From Poriferisocius sp965200775 (lineage in GTDB: Bacteria > Actinomycetota > Acidimicrobiia > Acidimicrobiales > Bin134), in NCBI GenBank assembly GCA_965200775.1, contig OZ241383.1:2790001-2854000 (forward strand): 64,000 nucleotides of DNA, read 5' to 3'. This document shows positions 50,420 to 58,889 of this stretch, one piece after another (the first letter of the stretch is position 1; each line of letters opens with the position of its first letter). The position numbers and the translations under genes are program-made. The notes beneath the pieces were generated by a model that searched no databases, was not told the DNA's origin, and saw only the letters and a program-made list of their open reading frames with translations.

Positions 50420-51243
50420 ATGGAGGCTGCGATACGGGCCGGGTCCTGGAGCGGGCCGAAGTGGGTCAGGTCGTCGTGGCGTTCCAGGGTGCCTTGAGGT
50501 AGCATTGCCGCGACCTGGGGCGCGACCATCGCCGGTGGGCCGGTGTCGTTCCCGACCACCACCGTCACCTCGGCAGCGACCTCGCCCAGCTGAGGGAACC
50601 CATCGAAGTCGGGGCTCTCGAAGATCATGGCCTCGGTCTCCGGTCGGCACTTCAGCGTCACCGAGCCGTCGGGCTGGTCCCGAAAGCCGTGGTCCACATA
50701 GGCCCGCAGCGCCTCGGCGGCCACCTGGTTGAACGGGGGCCGGGATGCGTACCGCTCGTAGGCCGCCTGGCGAGACTCGAACTCCGGCTGTCGTTTCCGA
50801 GCCGAAGCGGCCAGCACGTTCCCGCTGCCGGGGGGCTCGATGGTCGGAGGCATCATCACCGGCTCGAACACCCAAGCTCGGCGGAAGGTTCCCGGCCGGG
50901 CCTGCTCGGCCTTCAGGATCGCCGCACCGCCCAGGGAGTGCCCGGCGGCCACCCGGGGGACCAGGTCCAGCGCATCCACCACGGCCAACACATCGTCGGC
51001 CATCCCCGACCAGGCGTAGCCCTCGTCGGGCCCGGACTGGCTGTCGCCGTGGCCCCGGAAGTCCAGCGCCCAGCACCGGGCCACCGACCCCAGCGCATCG
51101 GCCACCGGCTCCCACACCCGGCCGCAGAACCCGTTGGCGTGGGTCAAGAGCACCGGCGGGCCGTTGCCCCCAAGGTCGTGCAGCGCCACCCGAGCCCCCT
51201 TGGTCGATGCCACCATCCGGGGTGACGGCCGCGGCTCGCTCAT
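50395..51243 (-). CDS. Alpha/beta hydrolase
   Basis: 282 residues from ATG 51243. Core motifs: VLLTHANGFCGRVW, LDFRGHGDSQSG, the nucleophile elbow AAGHSLGGAA with Ser, and DDLTHFGPLQDP as the His region. Ser-type hydrolase of unknown substrate. In-frame starts at 51273, 51345 and 51372 exist, but the last would overlap the divergent crotonase gene. Confidence 0.83.
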   Translation of the reverse strand: MSEPRPSPRMVASTKGARVALHDLGGNGPPVLLTHANGFCGRVWEPVADALGSVARCWALDFRGHGDSQSGPDEGYAWSGMADDVLAVVDALDLVPRVAAGHSLGGAAILKAEQARPGTFRRAWVFEPVMMPPTIEPPGSGNVLAASARKRQPEFESRQAAYERYASRPPFNQVAAEALRAYVDHGFRDQPDGSVTLKCRPETEAMIFESPDFDGFPQLGEVAAEVTVVVGNDTGPPAMVAPQVAAMLPQGTLERHDDLTHFGPLQDPARIAASIAASLLTD

Positions 51244-51343
51244 ACAGCCACCCGGTTTGCGGCCGGCCATGGCTCCGTCGATGGCTCCATATCTGGGCTC
51301 GGACACCGGCTGCACATCGGCCCGCAGGTTACGGTTGTCGGCC

Positions 51344-52171
51344 ATGAGCGACAACCTCCTTCTGATCGACAATCCCCGGCCTCACGTACGGCGCCTCACC
51401 ATGAACCGCCCGGAGAAGCGCAACAGCCTCATCCACCCGCTGCGAGGGGCCATCCTCAACGCACTCTCAGAAGCCGACCAGGACGACACCGTCAAGGTCA
51501 GCATCATCTGCGGCGCCGGCCCGTCGTTCTCGGCTGGGTACGACCTCAGCGGGGTCAACCAGGAACACGAATTCCCCTTCTACACCCCGCCCGGCGAGGG
51601 CCACTGGCCCCGCCACGTGACCGAGGGCTGGATGAGCATCTGGGACCTGGCCAAGCCGGTCATCGCCCAGGTCCACGGTTACTGCCTGGCCGGGGGCAGC
51701 GAGCTGGCCACCGGGTGCGACCTGGTGTACATGGCCACCGACGCCAAGATGGGCTACCCCGCTGTCCGCTTCGGCGTGCCCGACATGCACTTCCACTCCT
51801 GGTTCCTGGGCATGCGCAAGGCCATGGAGATGATGCTCACCGGCGACTACGTGACCGGCGTCGAAGCGGTGGAGCGGGGCTGGGCCAACGCCGCCTTCCC
51901 TGAAGACGAGCTGGCCGATGCCGTGCTCGACGTCGCCGAGCGCATCGCCCAGGTTCCGTCAGAGCTGCTTCAAATGAACAAGCGCGTCGTACACCGCCAG
52001 ATGGAGCACATGGGAATGCGGGCCGGCATCAGGGCCGGCACCGAGCTGTGTGCTCTGGGCACCCACACCCAGGCGATGGCCGATTTCTCGGCTTCCATCC
52101 GGGAGAAGGGCCTCACCTCCACCCTCTCCGAGCGCGACTCCAAGTTCGGCGACTACCGTACCAGCCACTAG
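51344..52171 (+). CDS. Crotonase family protein (enoyl-CoA hydratase-like)
   Basis: 275 residues from ATG 51344. RLTMNRPEKRNSLIHPLRG, PSFSAGYDLSGVN and CLAGGSELATGCDLV with one catalytic Glu are clear. The second Glu position is Ala in GYPAVRFGVPD, so classic hydration is doubtful; hydrolase, isomerase or ring-cleavage activity is possible. Divergent from the hydrolase gene. Confidence 0.85.
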   Translation: MSDNLLLIDNPRPHVRRLTMNRPEKRNSLIHPLRGAILNALSEADQDDTVKVSIICGAGPSFSAGYDLSGVNQEHEFPFYTPPGEGHWPRHVTEGWMSIWDLAKPVIAQVHGYCLAGGSELATGCDLVYMATDAKMGYPAVRFGVPDMHFHSWFLGMRKAMEMMLTGDYVTGVEAVERGWANAAFPEDELADAVLDVAERIAQVPSELLQMNKRVVHRQMEHMGMRAGIRAGTELCALGTHTQAMADFSASIREKGLTSTLSERDSKFGDYRTSH

Positions 52172-52315
52172 CCGACCTGGCCACTGCCCCGGCCAACCAC
52201 CCAGCCAATCCGCAGACGGACCGCCTGCGGCTCGACCGAACAGCCCACGGGTGCAATCGGGCGGGTTGGGCTAACTTGGCCGAGCCCACATAAAGCCCAC
52301 CAGGGGGAGGCTGAG

Positions 52316-53860
52316 ATGGTCGTTCGTTTCGGAAAGCTGGCTCTGCTCGTTGCCGTACTGGCCCTGATCGGCTCGGCATGCGGCAACGCCGGGGACGACG
52401 ACGGCACTTCGGCTGCGCCCACCGTCGTTCCCACCGAAGCCGCTGATGACACCGAGACGGCACCCGCCGAGACGGCTCCCGAGGAACCGGCCGAGCCCGG
52501 CGACGAACCCGCACCCGAAGTACCGGCCGAACCCGACGAGCCCGGCGACGAACCCGCACCCGAGGAACCGGTCGAACCTGTCGAAGCCGGCGACGAACCC
52601 GCACCCGAGGAACCGGCCGAGCCCGAAGAACCCGAACACCGCCACACGTTCGTTCCCATCGAGGGTGTGCCCGGGGTGAGCGACTCCGAGATCAAGGTCA
52701 CCTCCATCGTTACCATCAGCGGCAACCTGCTGGGCACCAACATCGGTTCCTACAACGACGGCGTCGAGGCCTACTTCCGCATGGTCAACGACACCGGCGG
52801 CATCTACGGGCGCGAGCTGGTTCTGGCCCACAAGCGCGACGACGAGATGTTCCAGAACAACGCCCAAGCCCTGGCCATGGTCGAGGAGGACGACTCGCTG
52901 GCCGCTTTCGTGGCCACCTTGTTTTTCAGCGGGGCCGACACCCTAAACGACGCCGGGGTCCCCGTGTTCGGCTGGAACATCCACAATGAGTTCGCCGACC
53001 GGCGCAACATCTTCGGCCACGTCGGCCCGAGCTGCATCGGCTGCGTCCACCAGACGATTCCCTGGCTGGCCCACGAGATCGGTGCCACCCGAGCCGGGGT
53101 CTTCGGCTACGGCAACAGCGAGAACTCCAAGCTCTGTGCCGAGGGCTACCGCTCCGCCATCGAACGCTATTCCGCCGAGGCCGGAGGGTTGACGGTGGGC
53201 TTCTTCGACACCACCATCGCCTTCGGGCTGGCCGGCGGGGTCGCCCCCCAGGTGTCCGAAATGAGAGACGCCGGGGTGGACTTCATCATCACTTGCCTCG
53301 ACCTCAACGGCATGCGCACCATCGCCCAGGAGCTGGTCAAACAGGACTACCGCGACCAGGTCACCATGTACCACCCCAACACCTACAACCACGAGTTCGT
53401 GGCCGCCAACGCCGATCTGTTCGAGGGCGACCTGGTGTTCACCCAGTTCGTGCCGTTCGAGGCCGACATCGACAGCCCGCTGCAGGACAAGTTCTTCGAG
53501 TACACCGAGGGCATCAAGCTCGAGGAGCAGACCATGATCGGCTGGCTCAACGGCCACCTGTTCTACGAGGGCCTGTTGGCCGCCGGTCCGGATTTCGACC
53601 GGGCCTCTTTGGTCGACGCCGTGCGTTCGTTGGACAACTACAGCCACGACGGCCTCACCATTCCCGTCGACTGGAGTCGCCAGAGCGCCCTTCCCAACAC
53701 CAACCCCGACGCCGACTCCCGGTATCGCTGCCTCACCGGGGTCAAAGTGGTGGACGGGGCCTTCGAGCAGTGGACCGGCGAGCCGGGCAAGCCCTGGGTG
53801 TGCTGGGAGACCGAGCGCGAAGACTGGCACGAGCCCGAGGCCCTCTCGTTCGTGAACTAA
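52316..53860 (+). CDS. Liv-type ABC transporter substrate-binding lipoprotein
   Basis: 514 residues. A signal peptide ends at a lipobox-like GSAC (Cys22). Residues 30-107 form an acidic Pro/Glu/Ala repeat linker (units like DEPAPEEPAEP). The ligand domain (Peripla_BP_6) begins about residue 115 with VSDSEIKVTSIVTISG. It should sit on the outer membrane face of the cell and deliver amides, branched amino acids or acids to the permease encoded next. GGGGAGG precedes the ATG. Confidence 0.87.
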   Translation: MVVRFGKLALLVAVLALIGSACGNAGDDDGTSAAPTVVPTEAADDTETAPAETAPEEPAEPGDEPAPEVPAEPDEPGDEPAPEEPVEPVEAGDEPAPEEPAEPEEPEHRHTFVPIEGVPGVSDSEIKVTSIVTISGNLLGTNIGSYNDGVEAYFRMVNDTGGIYGRELVLAHKRDDEMFQNNAQALAMVEEDDSLAAFVATLFFSGADTLNDAGVPVFGWNIHNEFADRRNIFGHVGPSCIGCVHQTIPWLAHEIGATRAGVFGYGNSENSKLCAEGYRSAIERYSAEAGGLTVGFFDTTIAFGLAGGVAPQVSEMRDAGVDFIITCLDLNGMRTIAQELVKQDYRDQVTMYHPNTYNHEFVAANADLFEGDLVFTQFVPFEADIDSPLQDKFFEYTEGIKLEEQTMIGWLNGHLFYEGLLAAGPDFDRASLVDAVRSLDNYSHDGLTIPVDWSRQSALPNTNPDADSRYRCLTGVKVVDGAFEQWTGEPGKPWVCWETEREDWHEPEALSFVN

Positions 53861-53890
53861 CCGGGCTGCCGAGCGGAACCTGATCCGGCC

Positions 53891-55972
53891 ATGACCCCCT
53901 CGGTGCTCGCTGCCGGGATCGTGGACGACACCATCCGGGCGTTCTTCCAGGGCCTCCCGGTGGGGGCCGGGTTCGCTCTGGTGGCCATGAGCTTCGTGCT
54001 CACCTACAAGACATCGGGCGTGTTCAACCTGGCCTTCGGCGCTCAGGCGTTCATCAGCGCCGCCACCTACTTCGAGCTACACGTCCGCCACGACTGGCCC
54101 ATCTGGACTGCGGTGCTGGTGGCCGTGGTGCTGGTCGCCCCGGTGCTGGGTCTGCTGCTGGAGCGGCTGATCTTCCGCCACATACACGCCGCTTCCCCGG
54201 TGGCCAAGCTGGTCATCTCCCTCGGGCTTCTCGTCGCCCTGCCCGAGCTGTTCAAGCTGATCGTGGACTACAACCGGGAGCAGCCGTTCGGAGCGGTGGG
54301 CATCATCCCCGACGGCAACACGGTTTACCGGCTGTTCGGTGAGTACCCCGTGACCCGCGACGAGATCGCCGCTTTCGTCATCGTCATCGCAGCGGCGCTG
54401 GCCCTGGCCGCCCTGTTCCGCTACACCCGATTCGGCCTGCGCATCCGGGCCGTGGTCCAGAGCCCCCGCATGACCGAACTCAACGGGGTCAACGCCGACT
54501 GGGTCTCGTCGGGTTCGTGGATGCTCTCCAGCCTGTTCGCCGGGCTGGCCGGTGTGCTGCTGGTGCCCATCACCCCGCTGCTCGGCACGGTGCTCGAACC
54601 GCACGGCTATTTCCCCATCGTCATCTCCGCTCTGGCCGCCGCCGCGCTGGGTCGTCTGGTGAGCCTGCCCGCCGCCCTGTACGGAGGCCTCGTTCTCGGA
54701 GTTGTCACCACAGAGCTGCGCACGCATCTTCCCCGAGACAACGTGGTGCTGAACGAGCTGCGGGGATCGGCGCTGCCCTACGTGTTTCTGTTCGCCATCA
54801 TCGTGTTCTGGCCCGCCATCCGCCGCCAGGTGGCAGGGGCCGACCCCCTTCTTGGAGTGGCACCACCGCCTCCCGCTCTGGCCGCCACCACCCGCAGCCG
54901 GGCCATGACCCTCAGCACCCGCATCATGGCCGTGGCGTTCTTCGTGGCGATGGGAATCTGGACCTTCGGCTACGCCAACAACTTCTGGATCTCCCGTATC
55001 ACGCTCACGGTGATCTTCTCGATCATCTTCCTTTCCATCGTGGTGTTTACCGGACTCGGCGGGCAGATCGCCCTGTGCCAGGTCACCTTTGCTGCCATCG
55101 GGGCCTTCGGGGCCATGCAGTTCGCCCAGCGCTGGGATGTCTCGGTGCTGGTGGGCACCCTGGTGGGAGCGGGTATCGCCGCCGCTGTGGGCGCGGTGCT
55201 CAGCGTTCCGGTCATGCGCCTGGGCGGAATCTGGCTGGCCATCGCCACGTTGGCCTTCGCCCTTTTCTTCCACGATGTTCTGGTGAAGTACGACTGGGTG
55301 GGCGGCTCGCTGTTCCAGGGCCGCAGCGTCCCCCGGCCCGAGCTCTTGGGCATCGACTTCTCCAGCAACAAGAATTTCCTCATCCTGTGCGTGGCCATCC
55401 TGGTGCTGGCCGGCGTGCTGGTGATCCTCATCCGTGAGAGCAGCACCGGCATGGCCCTGCGAGCCCTGCGCGGTTCGGAGACCGCCGCCGAGTCCATCGG
55501 GGTCGTGCCGTGGCGGGCTCGGGTCACCGTGTTTTCGGTGTCGGCCGCCATCGCCGCAATCGGCGGAGGACTCCTTGCGATGGAGGAGAAGCAGGTCACC
55601 TACGAGGCCAACTACGACCCCCAACTCGGGCTGTTCTGGCTGGTGGTTGTGGTGGTGCTGGGAGCTCGTACCGTCGAGGGGTCGATCCAGGCCGGCATCG
55701 CCTTCGTCCTGTTCCCGGTGCTGGTGCTCGACCGCTGGCTGGGTCTCGACGGTTCGTGGCGGTTCGTGCTGTTCGGATTTGCGGCCATCACGTTCGCTCG
55801 CCATCCCGAGGGCGTGCTCGAGCATGGCAAGCGCCGGTCGCAGGCCCTGATGCAACGGCTGCTCGAAGGCCGGGCCCGTCCGGTGCTTGTTCCCGCCGAC
55901 GCTTCGGCCGGACCATCGACGGGTTCGGGGCTGGAGTCGAGTGCTGATTCACCGCCGGGGGAGGGGCTATGA
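53891..55972 (+). CDS. Fused LivH-LivM ABC permease
   Basis: 693 residues, twice the normal length. Residues 1-300 are LivH-like (FALVAMSFVLTYKTSGVFNLAFGAQAF split by family motifs, then FGLRIRAVVQSPRMTELNGV). Residues 335-640 are LivM-like (VFTGLGGQIALCQVTFAAIGAF, GMALRALRGSETAAESIGV). Each half carries an EAA-like cytoplasmic loop that contacts an ATPase. A short basic linker joins them. Downstream ATPase genes complete the importer. Confidence 0.88.
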   Translation: MTPSVLAAGIVDDTIRAFFQGLPVGAGFALVAMSFVLTYKTSGVFNLAFGAQAFISAATYFELHVRHDWPIWTAVLVAVVLVAPVLGLLLERLIFRHIHAASPVAKLVISLGLLVALPELFKLIVDYNREQPFGAVGIIPDGNTVYRLFGEYPVTRDEIAAFVIVIAAALALAALFRYTRFGLRIRAVVQSPRMTELNGVNADWVSSGSWMLSSLFAGLAGVLLVPITPLLGTVLEPHGYFPIVISALAAAALGRLVSLPAALYGGLVLGVVTTELRTHLPRDNVVLNELRGSALPYVFLFAIIVFWPAIRRQVAGADPLLGVAPPPPALAATTRSRAMTLSTRIMAVAFFVAMGIWTFGYANNFWISRITLTVIFSIIFLSIVVFTGLGGQIALCQVTFAAIGAFGAMQFAQRWDVSVLVGTLVGAGIAAAVGAVLSVPVMRLGGIWLAIATLAFALFFHDVLVKYDWVGGSLFQGRSVPRPELLGIDFSSNKNFLILCVAILVLAGVLVILIRESSTGMALRALRGSETAAESIGVVPWRARVTVFSVSAAIAAIGGGLLAMEEKQVTYEANYDPQLGLFWLVVVVVLGARTVEGSIQAGIAFVLFPVLVLDRWLGLDGSWRFVLFGFAAITFARHPEGVLEHGKRRSQALMQRLLEGRARPVLVPADASAGPSTGSGLESSADSPPGEGL

Positions 55973-56739
55973 GCCTGCTGGCCGCCACCGGCATCACCAA
56001 GCGGTTCGCCGGCATCACCGCGCTCGAAGACGTCCACATCGAACTCGACGCCGGGGAGCGGGTCGGGCTCATCGGACCCAACGGGGCGGGCAAGACCACG
56101 CTGTTCAACTGCCTGCTGGGGCTCTTGCGCCCCGACGTCGGGTCGGTGGCCTTCGCCGGCCAAGACATCACCCGGCTGCCCGTCCACCGACGGGCCGGCC
56201 TGGGCATCGGCCGCACCTTCCAGCGGGTCGAGCTGTTCAGCGGGTCCTCGGTGCGCGACCACCTCCTGTTCGCTCACCGGATTCGCTCCGGCACCGGCGC
56301 TTTGTGGAAGGACCTGCTTGGCATGGGGCTGCCCAAGCCCGGCGAGATCGAACAGTGCGACGCTCTTCTGGCGGGCCTCGGGCTTGATGGCATGGGCGAC
56401 GAACCCATCGAAGCCCTCAGCCTGGGGCAGAGTCGGTTGGTGGAGGTGGCCCGAGCGCTTATGACCCAGCCTCGGGTGGTGCTGCTTGACGAGCCCTCCT
56501 CTGGCCTCGACCGTGCCGAAACCACTGCGCTGGCCGATACCCTGCGCCGCATCCAGGCCGACCAGGGGTTCGGCGTGCTGCTGGTTGAGCACGACGTGGA
56601 GCTGGTGGCCTCGTTCACCGAACGCACCTACGTGCTCGAATTCGGAAGGCTCGTCACCCACGGCCCCACCGGCGAGGTGATGGGCGACGACCGGGTGCGA
56701 ACCGCTTACCTCGGTGATTTCACCGCCGGAACGCCATGA
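55969..56739 (+). CDS. livG: ABC transporter ATP-binding protein, LivG type
   Basis: 256 residues. Walker A GPNGAGKTTLFN, the family segment GIGRTFQRVELFSGSSVRDHL, signature ALSLGQSRLVEVARAL and Walker B RVVLLDEPSSGLD, ending with LLVEHDVELV. It hydrolyses ATP for the Liv-type importer. The ATG overlaps the permease stop by four bases. Confidence 0.92.
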   Translation: MSLLAATGITKRFAGITALEDVHIELDAGERVGLIGPNGAGKTTLFNCLLGLLRPDVGSVAFAGQDITRLPVHRRAGLGIGRTFQRVELFSGSSVRDHLLFAHRIRSGTGALWKDLLGMGLPKPGEIEQCDALLAGLGLDGMGDEPIEALSLGQSRLVEVARALMTQPRVVLLDEPSSGLDRAETTALADTLRRIQADQGFGVLLVEHDVELVASFTERTYVLEFGRLVTHGPTGEVMGDDRVRTAYLGDFTAGTP

Positions 56740-57545
56740 CCGACCAAACACCCGCCTCCGGCCCCGATCCGACTGCCAGTCCTGACCCGACTGCCGACCC
56801 CAACCCCGCCTCCGGCACCACCCCGATGACAGTTCCGGTGCTGGAACTGCGTCACATCAGCGCCTCCTACGGGCCGTTCCGGGCCCTGTTCGACGTGTCG
56901 CTTCAGGTGGCCGAGGGCGAGACAGTGGCCCTGCTCGGGCGCAACGGGGCGGGCAAGACCACCGTCGCGCGGGTGGCCAGCGGCCTGGTGGTGCCCACCG
57001 AGGGATCTGTCATGGTGGACGGAAACGACTTCACCGGCGTCCGAGCCCACCGCTACGCCCGGGCCGGGGTGGTTCACGTCCCCGAGGGTCGGGCCGTGTT
57101 CCCCGACTTCTCAGTGGAGGAGAACCTAACCCTGGCTTTCTCCCGCACCCTCGACCGGGCCGGAGTCCGCCACGCCCTCGACCGGGCCTTCGACTTGTTC
57201 CCTCCCATCGCCCAGCGTCGCCGCCAGCTTGCCGGCACCCTCTCGGGGGGTGAGCAGCGCATGTTGGCCATGGCCCGGGTACTGGTGGAGGCCCCCCGCC
57301 TGCTCATAGCAGATGAGCTTTCCCTGGGGCTGGCCCCCATCGTCACCGACGAGGTGTACACGGTGCTGGGCCGCATCCGCGACACGGGTACCGCCCTGCT
57401 TATCGTCGAGCAACACGTGGGCCACGCCCTCACCTTGTGCGACCGGGCCATCCTGCTAGATCACGGTGCCATTACCTGGCGGGGCCCCTCATCCGAAGCC
57501 GCCACCATGATTGGTTCCACCCTGTTCGACCCCTCCGGCGGGTAG
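56736..57545 (+). CDS. livF: ABC transporter ATP-binding protein, LivF type
   Basis: 269 residues. Walker A LGRNGAGKTTVARV, signature LSGGEQRMLAMARVL, Walker B LLIADELSLGLAP and LLIVEQHVGHAL. The first 30 residues are a Pro/Asp/Ala repeat (DPTASPDPTADPNP) not found in typical LivF, so MTVPVLELRH (ATG 56826) is a possible alternative start. Confidence 0.91.
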   Translation: MTDQTPASGPDPTASPDPTADPNPASGTTPMTVPVLELRHISASYGPFRALFDVSLQVAEGETVALLGRNGAGKTTVARVASGLVVPTEGSVMVDGNDFTGVRAHRYARAGVVHVPEGRAVFPDFSVEENLTLAFSRTLDRAGVRHALDRAFDLFPPIAQRRRQLAGTLSGGEQRMLAMARVLVEAPRLLIADELSLGLAPIVTDEVYTVLGRIRDTGTALLIVEQHVGHALTLCDRAILLDHGAITWRGPSSEAATMIGSTLFDPSGG

Positions 57546-57622
57546 CCGCCACGACCCGTCTTGTCCGCCACGACCGGGTTCCCGACCAGCTTCGACACGG
57601 CGCTGTTTGACACTTCGGGCCG

Positions 57623-58843
57623 ATGGTCAATACTGGGTTCATGGGCACAGGCACAGCAGTTGAGTTCGATCCGTTCAGCCGAGACTTCTTCGACGACCCC
57701 TACCAAACCTACGCCGACCTGCGCGATCACGAACCCTGCTACTACAGCGAGGAGTACGACTTCTACGCTCTGAGCCGCTTCGACGACGTGGTCGCCGCTC
57801 ACCGTGACCACGCCACCTTCAGCTCCACCCACGGCCAAACCTACGAGCAGCTGGCATCGGGCAGCCCTGACGACAACCCCTCCATCATCTCCATGGACCC
57901 GCCTGAACACACCCGCTACCGGGCGCTGGTTTCCCGCTCCTTCACCCCCCTGTCCATCGGCAAGTACGAGGCGCTGGTGCGGGAGATCATCTGCGGCTAC
58001 CTCGACCGGCTCACCTCCCGCCGCCAGTTCGACATCCTCGAGGAGTTCGCCGCCCCGTTTCCTGCCGAGATCATCTCCGCCATCTTGGGCATTCCTCCCG
58101 AAGACCGCCAGCAGATCAGGCATTGGACCGACGCCATGCTCCACCGCGAAGAGGGTTCGCCCACCGGCAGCCAGGCCGCCGCCGAGGCCGGCATGGCCCA
58201 GGGGATGTACCTGTACGAGCTCGTCCAGAAGAAGCGGGAGGAGCCTGACGACAACATGATCTCAGCGCTGATTGCCGCCGAAGTGGAGACCGCTGACGGC
58301 CATCGCAACCGCCTCGACGACGCCGAGATCGCCAGTTTCGGAGTCCTGCTGGCCGCCGCCGGGTCGGAGACCGTCACCAAGCTGGTGGGCAACGCCGTGG
58401 TGCTGTTCGACCGCCACCCCGACCAGTGGGCCATGGTGCTGGCCGATTCCGGCACCATCCCCAGGGCCGTCGAGGAGGTGCTCCGCTACTGGGCCCCCTC
58501 CCAGTACCAGGGCCGCTACTCCATGGTCGATTCCGAGTGGCACGGGGTGACGATCCCCAAACACAAGCCAGTGTTCATGATCACCGGGGCCGCCAACCGA
58601 GACCCCCGCCGCTACGACGACCCCGACCGGTTCGACATCACCCGCGACCCCGGCCTCAGCGTCGGCCTGGGACACGGCCTTCACGTTTGCCTGGGCGCAG
58701 CCCTAGCCCGGCTCGAGAGCAGGGTGGCCATCGAGGAGATCGCCCGCCGCTGGCCCGCTTACCAGGTGCAGGAATCCGGCCTGCGCCGAGTGCAAATGTC
58801 AAACGTGGCCGGCTACTCCTCGGTGCCGATCACCGTCACCTAG
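57623..58843 (+). CDS. Cytochrome P450 with variant heme loop
   Basis: 406 residues. I-helix LLAAAGSETVTKL, ExxR in EVLRYWAP, heme loop VGLGHGLHVCLGAALAR with Cys356. The residue seven before the Cys, almost always Phe, is Leu here. It lies between the two Liv importers; ATG 57641 is a second possible start. It may act on an imported compound. Confidence 0.9.
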   Translation: MVNTGFMGTGTAVEFDPFSRDFFDDPYQTYADLRDHEPCYYSEEYDFYALSRFDDVVAAHRDHATFSSTHGQTYEQLASGSPDDNPSIISMDPPEHTRYRALVSRSFTPLSIGKYEALVREIICGYLDRLTSRRQFDILEEFAAPFPAEIISAILGIPPEDRQQIRHWTDAMLHREEGSPTGSQAAAEAGMAQGMYLYELVQKKREEPDDNMISALIAAEVETADGHRNRLDDAEIASFGVLLAAAGSETVTKLVGNAVVLFDRHPDQWAMVLADSGTIPRAVEEVLRYWAPSQYQGRYSMVDSEWHGVTIPKHKPVFMITGAANRDPRRYDDPDRFDITRDPGLSVGLGHGLHVCLGAALARLESRVAIEEIARRWPAYQVQESGLRRVQMSNVAGYSSVPITVT

Positions 58844-58889
58844 TTTCCCCGCCGGCAACCGAAGATGGTGGAGGGGTGCCCTTTCGGAT

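Noticed and set aside
54077..55855. 592-codon minus-strand frame opposite the LivHM permease
   Set aside because: Gln/His/Gly-rich shadow caused by codon bias; the plus strand carries clear permease motifs.
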